A stretch of 64,000 bases of DNA. It comes from Branchiostoma belcheri. Lineage: Eukaryota; Chordata; Leptocardii; Amphioxiformes; Branchiostomatidae. The position numbers and the translations under genes were made by a program. Shown in pieces: positions 10,015 to 19,667 of this stretch. How positions within the stretch are numbered: position 1 is the first letter of the stretch; each line of letters opens with the position of its first letter. The stretch lies in NCBI RefSeq assembly GCF_001625305.1, contig NW_017802880.1, positions 439,338-503,337 on the forward strand. Direction: 5' to 3'. Under the pieces are notes generated by a model, which saw only the letters and a list, made by a program, of their open reading frames with translations, searched no databases and was not told the DNA's origin.

Positions 10015-12235
10015 GCCTAATTAAGGTAGAGGATGGGACCCTACCACTGTCTTAGGGGGAGGACAAGCTTGTCAGGTGGGCAGAATACTTTTCAAAAAGT
10101 CTTAAACCGCTCAAGCCATACCTCAGTAGCATTAGTCTTTGATGAACACCTACACCCATTACCTGTTGAGATCGAGGACATCTCTGAAGCTGAAGTCAGT
10201 CACCAGGCATGAATGGCATCACTTCAGAGATGCTGAAAGCCGAGGGTGACTGTGTTGTGAGATGGATGCTTTTCTGATCGCCGTACATCGCAAACGCTTT
10301 AATAGAACCATAGCCGTCTTCCCTAGTACGCCTTCCCTGGATAAAGCTGGCATTAACAGCGATCACAGGGAAGTGCTGGAGGACTGGAAGAACGGATCAG
10401 TAGTTCAGCTGGAGTCACATGTGAAACGGGACCTGCTCGGCATGTTCTCGGTGTAGACGCCGGCCGGCGTCATGAAACCGAGCGTACGCCGGCTGTCAGG
10501 GTCACAATTGAATTTTCCTTTACGGCTCCCTGTCGGGGCGCTGAGGCGGCTTCTATGTAAAATTCACAAAATTTTGGTCCCCTTGACGACCGGTTTCTGT
10601 TGGGGACCCGTCCGGTGCCCAGTCAGTCTTCTGTCAGACCTGTGCGGGATGCAATAGGGTGCCGACTAGCTCTTGCATTCCGGGCCGGGTAGCTACAGGG
10701 TCCCTGGCGGGGTCAAGGGGCGATCCTGGCAGGTCCCAGGCTGGTACGCCTGTGGCTGGTATGGTGGGTTCGGCCCTGCTGGTTGATGCGCAGACCCGTG
10801 TATGGTCACTATGACTGACTGATGATGTAACTATGTCGAGAACAGCACATTACCCTCTATATTGTCTATAACTACCTTCTTCTGAACAATTCAAGCACAG
10901 AACAACACACGTGACTTCATAATCTTGGACAGGTGCCTGTGCATGACCCGGCGGCTAGGTTACGGTTTGGTCCGGTGAGGTTACGGGGTCGCTTCGGCGT
11001 ACCTTGCCCGCCGGGGCCTGAAGTGACTTTAAGTTGAGTCAAATCTATTTGGCGACGTCGCGGGACCAAAAAAATAGGCCGGCAGCCGTCGGGAACCCCG
11101 CCCATTGCCTTCCAGGTCCCGTTCCGAATTCGGTAGTGCCAAAACACAGGCCAAAAACGAGCCGAGCGGGCCCCTTTCTTGAATTGTGACATACCATTAG
11201 GCTTAAAGTGTGTATTCCAAAGAAGGGAAACCTGAATGAATGTGATAACTTAAGGGGAGTGACAATTCTTTTTTATACAAGTGAAGGTGTATGCCAAATG
11301 CCTCCTGAACCGCATGAGAGATGCAGTAGGCAAGGTCTTCTGGGAGCTGCGAGCAACAAGCTAGCTTTCGCTCAAAGAGATCCTGTGCTGAGCAGATCTT
11401 CACCCTGCGGTGGAGGAAATGTGCTGAACTGCAAACCCCTTTTAATTTTAGCTATCAGATTCATTTATTTCTGCAAGGCGTTTGATAGCATCTAAAGTCC
11501 CTCTTTATCGTGTACAGTTATGGACTGCCAAGTAAACTTATGTATGCAGTTAAACAGATATACTGAAACTCGAAGTGTTGTGTACGGACGGTTGAAGGAA
11601 TCTAGATACAGCTGGTGGTTTGAAGACGGATCCTCCAAGGTTGTGTCCTGTCACAGATCCTCTTTCCCGTGGCTATCGACTGGGTACTTGGGAAGCAACA
11701 GGAGAAAAGGGCCGGGGGTAAAGTGGGTTCCAGAGACAAAGTTTGCCGACCTTGACTTTGCAGACGACATAGCGGAAAACGCCAGAGATCTCCAACCCCT
11801 AGTGACCAACATAGTCCGTCTTCAGACAGCATTGGGCTTAGCATCAGGGCCATCAATTAACATGCTGATAGGGACACACGCTCCTCTTAGAAGTGTGACC
11901 ATTGACGAGAACCAAATTGAAAGTGGCGGAGAACTTCACCTACCTTGGGAGCTCCACCAACAACAAAGGACAGATGGACAATGAGCTAGACTGTAGACTT
12001 GGAAAGGCCTCAGCAGCCTTCAACCAGCTTGACTTTGAAACCTACTATGTGGAAATCAGCCAAGAAAAGAGAAAAGAGACTGGAATCACTGCATGCTCTG
12101 ATAGTGAATGCGTGAGGAAGATCTTATAAATAAGCATCAGACGACAGGACTTCATACCCAACACAGATATATGAGCCAGAGCTAACCAACAGCCAGTGTC
12201 TACAATCATACGCAAGTGGCGTTTCATGCTACAAG
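10015..12235 (+). pseudogene. Degenerate LINE (non-LTR) reverse transcriptase
   Basis: Pieces of a LINE RT appear in order, in several frames: R-W-A-E-Y-F-S near 10078, N-G-I-T-S-E-M-L-K-A near 10213, E-D-W-K-N-G near 10378, I-P-K-K-G-N-L-N-E-C-D-N near 11205, K-A-F-D-S-I near 11476, the catalytic box L-D-F-A-D-D-I near 11750, and N-F-T-Y-L-G-S near 11935. Stops and frameshifts separate them, and a roughly 790-bp segment interrupts the gene between W-K-N-G and P-K-K-G. The element is dead and its clade is undetermined. Confidence 0.75.
10410..11198. mobile_element. GC-rich insertion within the LINE relic
   Basis: The LINE frame breaks after the W-K-N-G motif and resumes at P-K-K-G about 790 bp later, where intact LINEs have these motifs nearly adjacent. 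The intervening DNA is unusually GC-rich (CCGGCCGGCG, GGCCGGCAGCCG) and begins and ends near GTCACAATTGAATT and GAATTGTGAC, which are roughly inverse. It looks like a nested mobile element of unknown type. Confidence 0.45.
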
Positions 12236-12399
12236 ACGTCTGCCATCTAGACTTAGGTAAACTTGTCTTTCAATATTGAACAGGTTTTGAGTCAGATAAA
12301 CTATACCAAGGCATGTGCGTTTGCATGGAACATGGGTCGGAATTAGGACCCCTCCTTGCTGGCAGCCAGGTGGGTCAATAACAGACAAGGCCCAAATTT

Positions 12400-13036
12400 G
12401 CATATGTAGCAAAGAATAATGGTTCTATCTTTACTGAAATGGCTTAATTTAATTCGTTATCCCTCAAAAGATGGGGATAGACACCAAAATTATTCTGATA
12501 CCATGAGTAGTTACTGAGATATTGACGAAAAACAGATTTTCAGTAATGGCCGCCCTAATTTGCATATTGCCACCCAAATTTGCATATTTAGCAAAAAATA
12601 ATGGTTCTATCTTTACTGAAATGGCTTGATTTAATTCGTTATCCCTCAAAAGATGGGGATAGACACCAAAATTATTCTGATACCATGAGTAGTTACTGAG
12701 ATATTGACGAAAAACAGATTTTCAGTAATGGCCGCCCTAATTTGCATATTGCCACCTAAATTTGCATATTTAGCAAAAAATAATGGTTCTATCTTTACTG
12801 AAATGGCTTGATTTAATTCGTTATCCCTCAAAAGATGGGGATAGACACCAAAATTATTCTGATACCATGAGTAGTTACTGAGATATTGACGAAAACTGGA
12901 GTTTCAGTAATGACCACCTTAATTTGCATATTGTGCGAATTGCCCAAGGATGACAGAGTGGCATCATTCAGATTCTGAAAGAGCACACCTCAGAGATATA
13001 GAAACAACAAAAAAACTTTGTATGGACCGCATTGCA
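12400..13036 (-). repeat. Right arm: three near-identical 182-bp satellite units
   Basis: Units repeat with a period of exactly 182 bp (for example identical 61-codon frames at 12464-12649 and 12646-12831), in inverse orientation to 8800-9600. The array ends with the inverted leader (CCTTGCAATGCGGTCCATAC on the minus strand). Units are better preserved than in the left arm. Confidence 0.8.
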
Positions 13037-13061
13037 AGGTTCTTCAAAAATCGGGGGTTTG

Positions 13062-13175
13062 GCAACCGGACTAATATGATTTTAAAAACGTCAGACGTTT
13101 CAGCTAGTATCCACTAGCTTTCGTCAGTGACTGAGAGACCAGAGGAAAAATGCAGATTTATAAGCACAAACTATT
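13062..13175 (-). mobile_element. Penelope-like terminal repeat with hammerhead-like core
   Basis: Reading the minus strand, CTGACGA is followed by a 7-bp hairpin AGCTAGT-GGAT-ACTAGCT and GAAAC (core about 13088-13127). The same block is at 25800 and 33216. The matching downstream half is at 8719-8786. Confidence 0.6.
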
Positions 13176-13447
13176 GCACAATAGGAGCTTTGTGACTAAT
13201 TTGCATCATCTTGTATTGACTTGTCTAACTTTTGTTTCTTTTTGGACTTACAAAAATTGTCTTCACTTATTTGCATATTTTAGAACGTCTGACATTCTGA
13301 TGTTGATTATTTTTCTACAGTCCCAAAATGTCCCAAAGTGTCTGAGTGTTTAGTTGTCCCAGCCTAAATTTTAGTGGTCAGTGGCCATTGGACTGGCGCA
13401 CCTTTAATTTCGAGCCCTGTCTCTATTCTGTTGGGTTCCTTGTCCTT

Positions 13448-13800
13448 TGGCGTCGGGTGGCGTAGTGGTAGAGCATTCGACTATGAAGCGGGGAGACCCG
13501 GGTTCAATCCCGAGTTGTACCCCGGACATGTCTGGACATGCGTCCCGAAGTTGTGCCCTTGGGAAAGGCGCTTAATACGACTTTCCTCACTCCACCCAGG
13601 TGTGAATGGGTATCTAACTTCGGTTGGGGAAAGTTGTATTGAGGTCACCTTGTGGCACCGAATGGCAGCCACACAGACCCTTGCGACAGTTCCACAAAAT
13701 AATTTGTGGAGCGAATATGTGTTATCATGTGTATTATTTGATTGTTGTGATTTGTATTGATTATTATGTGATACCCTGCATCAATTCATCCATTACACAA
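13448..13800 (+). mobile_element. tRNA-derived SINE, sense orientation
   Basis: The head GTGGCGTAGTGGTAGAGCAT has an A-box and GGGTTCAATCCCGAG a B-box. The body contains CCCTTGGGAAAGGCGCTTAA and ACTTTCCTCACTCCACCCAGG, shared with the antisense SINEs at 35869, 57966 and 62795. It ends about 60 bp before exon 3. Confidence 0.75.
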
Positions 13801-13863
13801 GGGTGCGACTGCACGGGTTTAACTGTTTGGACAATAAAAACCATTTATTATTGTCCTTTTTAG

Positions 13864-14113
13864 GAAGTGCACTATCCGCCCGAGGCGTACCATCCCCTGG
13901 TGGCCGGCGACTCGGTCTGGCTGCGTAACGTGATCGTGACGGTGGACGCTGACAAGCTGACGGGGGCCGTGGCACGCGACGTCGGCTCCGGCAGGCCCGC
14001 CAACTTCCTGGTGGTGAAGCTGATCGCGGGAAACAACGTCAACGAGGAAGTCATCGGGAACAACTTTGTGGCGCATAATCTGACAGGGAAGATAGTGCCC
14101 ATGACTCGGCCAG
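13864..14113 (+). CDS. Exon 3: second half of module M1
   Basis: Acceptor GTCCTTTTTAG and donor GTGGGTCT bound a 250-bp exon, phase 0 in and phase 1 out. It encodes 83 residues. The strand A-N-F-L-V-V-K-L-I-A-G-N-N-V aligns with C-G-x-x-Y-L-V-x-L-D-x-x-N-x-V of other modules, and E-E-V-I-G-N-N with E-x-N-E-x-N-N. The Cys position is Arg here, and the end (I-V-P-M-T-R-P) also lacks the terminal Cys. An N-L-T sequon is present. GC content is well above the flanks. Confidence 0.88.
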
Positions 14114-14138
14114 GTGGGTCTTCAGGGCTTGAAATTAA

Positions 14139-14162
14139 GAGAGAGAGAGAGAGAGAGAGAGA
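14139..14162. repeat. (GA)n microsatellite
   Basis: About 11 GA dinucleotides lie 25 bp after the exon 3 donor. Confidence 0.9.
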
Positions 14163-14596
14163 ATGGTTTTACAACATAAAAATTACCTTTGCAGCACAAG
14201 TGCTGAATTGCAGTTTCCTTACACAAATACTTAGTTTAAAAAAAATAGACTTATTGACATTATACATTACAAATAAGAATTAAAACAAGTCATATTTAAT
14301 CCTATATATAAAATCACTTATCATCACGACTTATAGTTTAGCTATAACATTAACTGTTATTCAGCAGGCGGACACAATAAGGTACATGTAGTGTACTGTT
14401 TAGCAATTTTTTACGCTGTGTCCAGCACTTAAACTGTGTCTGTTTTGTACTGTTCCTACATGTAAGTGTTCTATTATGTGCATCCCCCCTTTGTGCTGCC
14501 AGCCAATTACGGTATTTCTCACTGCTTGTGCACCTTATGCACCCAAATTTAGAGCTGTGCACCCAATTCTTTTCTGTGATTGCACTCTGGCACTCA

Positions 14597-14946
14597 CAGG
14601 GCTCGAAATACTGGATGCATGCAAACCTTAGTGCACCCAAAATTGGAGTTCAACAGTGCAACCAATATTTTTCTGTGGGTGCACCAGTGCACCCAACTAT
14701 ATTTTCGTAGGTTTACGTATGTAAAGATGTTAAATGCATACACAAATGTAGTTACTGTAGTATACAGCATTTTCTAAAAAACATCTAAGTTTCAGAAAAT
14801 AATAAAATCATTGTTAAAGTACTTTTCTTCAGAAATGAAACATAATTAGTTTTCTACTTATTTTATCTTAATATTATATGGTGTACCCCAAATTTTTTTT
14901 TGTGTGCACCGGTGCACCTATTCCCAAAAATGTATTTTGAGCCCTG
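14597..14946. mobile_element. CAGGGCTC-terminus element with ACTCA duplication
   Basis: Inverted termini CAGGGCTCGAAATA and TATTTTGAGCCCTG enclose AT-rich DNA with several GTGCACC words. ACTCA directly flanks both sides (14592-14596, 14947-14951). Relatives are at 56328-56679, 57484-57841 and 58917-59470. Part of an older relative seems to lie just upstream (14520-14590). It ends 57 bp before the exon 4 acceptor. Confidence 0.7.
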
Positions 14947-15003
14947 ACTCAAATATTTTGTAGGTAACACATAAAAACATGTTTTTTTCCTTTTCCCGTC
15001 CAG

Positions 15004-15221
15004 TTGAGAACATAGACCTGGAAGTGCTGTCCTTCTGTATCACTGACATCATCAGATGTGACACCCAGTCTGCTGTCTCCATCCTGGCCCACATCAGGGC
15101 AAAGGTCAACGACCCCAACGCACTCAAACTCACCTCCTACGGTCTGGACAAGTCCTACGCCGTCAACGTCTACCTGTCCTTCGACGACGTCTACGACCCA
15201 TCGGAGGATCTTGACTCTAGG
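15004..15221 (+). CDS. Exon 4: first part of module M2
   Basis: Acceptor TTCCCGTCCAG and donor GTACAGTA bound 218 bp, phase 1 in and phase 0 out. It encodes V-E-N-I-D-L-E-V-L-S at the module start, a helper pair of cysteines (F-C-I-T-D-I-I-R-C) not in most modules, and the signature strand V-N-V-Y-L-S-F-D-D with D-P-S-E-D-L-D after it. The exon runs through the Y-L-S strand, unlike M5, M7 and M12, where an intron precedes it. Confidence 0.9.
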
Positions 15222-15239
15222 GTACAGTACCGTTCGCGT

Positions 15240-15352
15240 ATAGTTACCCTAACGGCCGTTACTAACGCGTTCCTTTTTCCCTTTTTCGTTAGTTTTCTGT
15301 TACTAACTGGTTACTTTTTCGTCACTTTTCCATTACTTTTTCGTTAGTAACG
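15240..15352. repeat. Short inverted repeat with GTTAGTAACG arms
   Basis: CCGTTACTAACGCGTT near 15258 and TTCGTTAGTAACGAG near 15340 are inverse, separated by pyrimidine-rich copies of TTTTTCGTTAGTTT. It starts 18 bp after the exon 4 donor. Confidence 0.45.
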
Positions 15353-15464
15353 AGTTTAGACTTCTGCATTCATATGCAGGCCGCGGTAACATCACAGAAT
15401 AATGGGAGGAGTACTAATTTACCTCATGCGGGGCGGGAAATTACCGATACACACCACTGGAACA

Positions 15465-15829
15465 GGCCACACCAATTTAATTTCTTGGTTAACGAATTTT
15501 TCTAGAAAAAAAATGGAGCAGGCGGGCAAAAAAAATAAAAATAAAAACAGGCTTAGGCATCCTATTATGGCCCAAAATGGTACGATAGGAGCCATGAAGT
15601 CAACACACCAGGCTGGTTCAAAATTTAAACAATGAATTTTGAACTTTTAATGATACCACTGCATTGAAAGATGGAATAACTGTTAACTCGGAAGAAAAGG
15701 ACTGTTCTCAACTGTTCAGGGCAAAATATGAGCATTTTGCAGTTGATTCTGAATTTTTATTTTTATTTCCGTATCAGAAAAAAATCAAGCAGGCGAATCC
15801 GTTAACAAAGAAATTAAATTGGTGTGGCC
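15465..15829. mobile_element. MITE, family A
   Basis: Full-length copy of about 365 bp with GGCCACACC/GGTGTGGCC termini and inverted GGTTAAC subtermini. Right flank TTA, left flank ACA. Confidence 0.75.
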
Positions 15830-15925
15830 TTATAGCTAGGTTAATTTGAGCAGGGAATTGTGTATTGTAGCCAACATATTGCTTCATGTACAATGAACTA
15901 ATTTTGTCTCTTCTTCTATCCACAG

Positions 15926-15982
15926 CTGACTACAGCTGCACTGGGAGTGCCTGCTGAATATGGGCAAGAGGCCATACATTCT
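15926..15982 (+). CDS. Exon 5: middle of module M2
   Basis: A 57-bp exon between CTTCTATCCACAG and GTAAGTGT, phase 0 on both sides, encoding 19 residues (L-T-T-A-A-L-G-V-P-A...). It occupies the linker between the acidic stretch after Y-L-S and the Cys-bearing strand. It is small but has strong splice sites and an exact frame fit. Confidence 0.75.
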
Positions 15983-16097
15983 GTAAGTGTGGATAGCAGT
16001 GTTTTCTACTATTAGTAACTGTTTGCATCCCATTTTTGAAGGCAGATGTCAGGAAATGAGATACAGATATAATTGTCTATATTAAAAAGACTTTAAC

Positions 16098-16822
16098 TTA
16101 GCAATTCATCCTTCCATCCATCCTTTCTTGCATCCATCCATCCATTCAACCACCCACCCATCCATCCATCCATCCTTTCATCCATCCATCCATGCATGCA
16201 TCCATCCATCCATCCATCCATCCATCCATCCATCCATACTTCCACCCCTCCTTCCATCCATCCACCCATCTATCCATCCACCCATCCATCCATCCATCCT
16301 TCCATCCATCCCCTATCCATCCATCCATCCCTCCGTCCCTCCTTCCATCCATCCACCCATCTATCCTTCCATCCATCCATCCCTATCCATCCATCCATCC
16401 ATCCATCCTTCCATCCATCCATCCCTCCATCCACCCATCCATGTCTAAAGCATCATCCATCCACCCATCCATCCATACTTCCACCCGTCCTTCCACCCCT
16501 CCTTCCATCCATCCACCCATCTATCCATCCATCCATCCATCCATCCTTCCATCCATCCATCCATCCATCCATGCATCCATCCATCCATCCATCCATCCAT
16601 CCATCCATCCATCCATCCATCCATCCATCCATCCACCCCTCCTTCCATCCATCCACCCATCTATCCATCCACCCATCCATCCATCCTTCCATCCATCCAT
16701 CCATCCATCCTTCCTTCCATCCATCCATCCTCCCATCCCTCCATCCATCCATCCACCCACCCATCCACCCATCCGTCCATCCCTCCATTCATCCATCCAT
16801 CCATCCATCCATCCATCCATGT
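16098..16822. repeat. (CCAT)n microsatellite, about 0.7 kb
   Basis: A nearly continuous imperfect array of CCAT units with CCTT, CCAC, CTAT and CCGT variants occupies intron 5 and ends about 28 bp before exon 6. The many open frames across it (His-Pro-Ser-Ile or Met-Asp-Gly-Trp) are artefacts of the repeat. Confidence 0.95.
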
Positions 16823-16850
16823 CTGAGGCATCATTTTTCTGCCCTCCCAG

Positions 16851-17022
16851 ATTGACCAGCAGATGACCATGCAGATCCCTTCAGACCCGCGGTACTGTTC
16901 TCGCCTGTGGGCCATCATGACGGTTCACATGGTGGAGGTTGTGGACCTGACTGTGCGACAGGAGCCACTGCTCTACAACAACTACGTAGCCTACCCAGTG
17001 GTTGTGCAGTGCATCTCACAAG
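16851..17022 (+). CDS. Exon 6: C-terminal part of module M2
   Basis: Acceptor CTGCCCTCCCAG and donor GTAAAGCT bound 172 bp, phase 0 in and phase 1 out. It encodes M-T-M-Q-I-P-S-D-P, then [11 protein letters not shown] (the Cys-bearing strand), a Y-N-N-Y-V turn in place of E-x-N-E-x-N-N, and the terminal V-V-V-Q-C. The TAA of its GTAAA donor is the target duplication of the MITE that begins at 17027. Confidence 0.9.
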
Positions 17023-17026
17023 GTAA

Positions 17027-17567
17027 AGCTTCTGTCACAACCCGCCGTACGTGCTTCTGTGTGCTGTCTACATTGTACGTGCAAAAATGTGGGCAAACGC
17101 AGGGCATCCGTGCGTGGTGAGCACCTCCTCTGTACGGAATCCTATGGATTTGGGAGCACACAGACATGCCGTAGAACTTTAAGTGCATGTAAAACTTTTT
17201 CTGCGTGTGGTCTACGGATTCTCCACCTGTGCGTGCGAGTACTGGCGATGCACTTTCCCCGCACGTACCGTACGAAAGACGCACGTGTGAGTACGGCCTC
17301 CTTACGGTAAAGTTGCAATCGCACAGAGATCGTACATGTACGTTGTAAGCATTGTCCAACTCACTTACCACTTGCGCAACGTACGATGCACGCAACCGCT
17401 CACGGCCAGACGTGGTGTGCAGACCACACTCTTACACCTTGCAAAACTGTGCAAGTGACGTGCGTCAACGCCACTCCTTCCCCACATTTTCAGAAAAAAC
17501 GTAGCAGACTTAGCCTTAAAAAAAACGTACGGACAAAAGGCACGTACGGCGGGTTGTGACAGAGGCT
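17027..17567. mobile_element. MITE, family G, inserted in the exon 6 splice donor
   Basis: Termini AGCTTCTGTCACAACCCGCC and the inverse GGCGGGTTGTGACAGAGGCT are near-perfect. TAA flanks both ends (17024-17026, 17568-17570). The left TAA is positions +2 to +4 of the exon 6 donor. The interior is rich in ACGTAC words and has no coding sequence. Family copies are at 28224-28718 and 29048-29549. Confidence 0.85.
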
Positions 17568-18014
17568 TAACTGTTGAAGGGATGTTGATGATAAAAGTGT
17601 CACAGGCTTTCCTCTAAATTCTAAATCTTCTTTAATTGTCATCCTCAACTGAAGTGAAGCATGATGCTTTTTCAAGTAGCCACTAGTGCAGTGGGCCTTC
17701 ACTTAGTATGAATATATTGTGTATTCAGCCAAAGTTTTAAGTATGTCAAAGAATACTTACAGCAAAGAATGAATATCAAGATGCCTCTAGACAATATTGT
17801 ATAGATCTGGGATTTATAGGGCTTTATTGTGAGGAGCAACTCAAGGTTTTTCTAAACTAAGAAAGGGAATTCATGATTGTGCATCTTATTTTAAGTCTTA
17901 GAGTTAAAGCACTAATTGTCATGCTTTCATTAATTATTTGAAGAGTTAAAGAGATGTGTGCACATCACTTATAATTAATGAGATGCTTCTGATTCAATAT
18001 TAACTCTTTTCCAG

Positions 18015-18307
18015 ATGTCTACGGCATCAGTAACCTCGTCCTCAGTGCAACAACCATCTACCAGGACGTGGCCACGCCCGTGACCTTGACCTTTGACCTG
18101 GCTTGCACCCAAGTGGACTGCAGTATCCCCCTGCCCACCGATGTCCAGGACACCAACTATAACATCTATATCTACGCAGAGAACACCACTGATCTGACCA
18201 GACCTTTCAAAAGGTCCCTCCTCCAGAGGATCGACTCCACAGATTGGTCAGGAGAAGGGGGAGGGTCTTGACACCCAGTCTTCAAGAGGACTTTGTGTCC
18301 CCTTCAG
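18015..18307 (+). CDS. Exon 7: first part of module M3, with an apparent 1-bp deletion
   Basis: Acceptor CTCTTTTCCAG and donor GTAAGGCC bound 293 bp, phase 1 in. It encodes D-V-Y-G-I-S-N-L, P-V-T-L-T-F-D-L-A-C, a second Cys (V-D-C-S) and the strand Y-N-I-Y-I-Y-A-E-N with an N-T-T sequon. The frame hits TGA at 18269-18271, 36 bp before the donor. One extra base near the G run at 18257-18265 would give an open frame to the donor and phase 1, exactly what exon 8 needs. M3 is the only module whose length is not a multiple of 3. It could be an assembly error or a real frameshift allele. Confidence 0.75.
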
Positions 18308-18311
18308 GTAA

Positions 18312-18676
18312 GGCCATGTTGATTTGATTACATGGATGACATCCTCTGGGAACCCCAAAACTGATGCGAGCGTGCAAATAAAAAAAAGTTTGGCAAAACA
18401 AAAAGTTGCTTTCATTATGAAATCTACATGGTCATGAACAAGGTTGAAAAGATGACACATGGTATGGTATAGAGAATAATCTTCTCTTCAAATTTTCGTT
18501 TTCATTTTTGTTTTTTTGTTTGATTTTCGCATTCTACAACATTTCTATCATTTTCCAATATTTTTTTTGGCAAGTTTGCTCATTTTGCAACTTTATTGTA
18601 TGATTTACAGTATGGCTGAAAACTTTTTTTTTGAAAACGGCTGAAAATTCATGCGCGCACAGATGTCATCCGTTAG
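18312..18676. mobile_element. MITE, family D, inserted in the exon 7 splice donor; 3' truncated
   Basis: It starts GGCCATGTTGATTTGATTA immediately after TAA (18309-18311), which is also positions +2 to +4 of the exon 7 donor. It matches the full copy at 37776-38171 through ATGTCATCC, where the last TIR of about 25 bp is replaced by SINE-like sequence. Confidence 0.75.
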
Positions 18677-18760
18677 GAAGGGCATCCAGCCGTAAAAATG
18701 TTGCTTCAACAAAAAGACTTGACACTTCTAACCCACTTTCTAACACCAAAAAGAAATGGT
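18672..18760 (+). mobile_element. SINE-A body fragment
   Basis: AGGAAGGGCATCCAGCCGTAAAAAT is the reverse complement of words in the SINE-A copies at 22437-22732 and 45495-45787. Only the body is present. Confidence 0.55.
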
Positions 18761-18802
18761 GCATGGCAATCAATCAACAATTAAGTCTCATTTTACCTAC
18801 AG

Positions 18803-19072
18803 GTGGTAAGCTCTGCCAGAGGATCACTGACGCCTCCGTCCACATGACTGTCCAGTTTCCCCTGGAGATCACCCCTGATGTCTGCCAAAACTTCAAGTTC
18901 ATCAGGCTGGCCGTGAAGACGGGGAGCAACCCCACCCTGCAGGACCTACGCTCCGTCAGCCCCACCGGAAACCCTCCGCCTGCCGCTTCGCAGCTGGACT
19001 ACCCCGTGGACCAGCTGACTGAAAACAACAAGCTAGTCCTGGATGTGTCCTCCTTGGTGAAATGTGTGGACG
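18803..19072 (+). CDS. Exon 8: C-terminal part of module M3
   Basis: Acceptor TTTTACCTACAG and donor GTGAGTTT bound 270 bp, phase 1 on both sides. It encodes 89 codons with L-C-Q-R, the strand V-H-M-T-V-Q-F-P-L, V-C-Q-N-F-K-F-I-R-L-A-V (the Cys strand), an extended Pro-rich loop, L-T-E-N-N-K (the N-N turn) and L-V-K-C at the end. M3 carries three cysteines beyond the usual two. It is the longest module. Confidence 0.9.
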
Positions 19073-19112
19073 GTGAGTTTGTTCCATACCATATTGCGAT
19101 TAATTATGTTTA

Positions 19113-19474
19113 GGCCACACCAATTTAATTTCTTGGTTAACGGATTTTTCTACAAAAATAATGGAGCGGGTGGGCGCAAAAAAAATAAAAACAGGCCTAG
19201 GCATCCTATTATGGCCCAAAATGGTATGATAGGAGCCATGAAGTGAACACACCAGGCTTTTTCAAAATTTAAACAATGAATTTTGAACTTTGCATGATAC
19301 CACTGCATTGAAAGATGGAATAACTATAACAACTAGGATGAAAAGGACTGTTTTCAACTGTTCAAGGCAAATATGAGCATTTTGCAGTTGATTCTGAACT
19401 TTTATTTTTATTTGCAAATCAGAAAAAAATGAAGTGGGCGAATCCGTTAACCAAGAAATTAAATTGGTGTGGCC
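19113..19474. mobile_element. MITE, family A, TTA duplication
   Basis: Full-length, with perfect GGCCACACCAATTTAATTTC-type termini and TTA on both sides (19110-19112, 19475-19477). It begins 41 bp after the exon 8 donor. Confidence 0.85.
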
Positions 19475-19483
19475 TTACCGAAG

Positions 19484-19650
19484 GAAAACATATTGTTTTT
19501 GCTCAGTTTCTTCCTCTTCCTCTTCTCCAGTGACCTCTGACCTGACTAATGACATGATTTGCTGATGTCTGTCACCATGGTGACTGGTGTTGGGTTACAT
19601 AATGTTGCAATTTGATGGTCTGCTCTGCTCCTGTCACCATATCTAGTAGT
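19484..19650 (+). repeat. Dispersed repeat S, copy 2
   Basis: It matches 6535-6700 closely (GTCACCATGGTGACTGGTGT, TTACATAATGTTGCAATTT). Both copies lie directly downstream of a module exon, and this one directly follows a family A MITE. Confidence 0.6.
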
Positions 19651-19667
19651 CTCACTGTGTTAAAATT

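Noticed and set aside
12464-12831. Two identical 61-codon minus-strand frames, as if a small duplicated gene
   Set aside because: They are the same frame in consecutive 182-bp satellite units. Identity reflects the tandem repeat, not coding constraint.
13448-13525. Functional tRNA gene
   Set aside because: A- and B-boxes are present, but the sequence runs into a SINE body shared with other copies and no complete cloverleaf was found.
16128-16866. Long open frames rich in His-Pro-Ser-Ile (plus strand) or Met-Asp-Gly-Trp (minus strand)
   Set aside because: They are translations of the CCAT microsatellite in all frames and lie inside intron 5.
17002-17395. Overlapping 102- and 134-residue frames with many Arg and Cys
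   Set aside because: They fall inside a family G MITE (17027-17567), and similar frames appear in the copies at 28224 and 29048.
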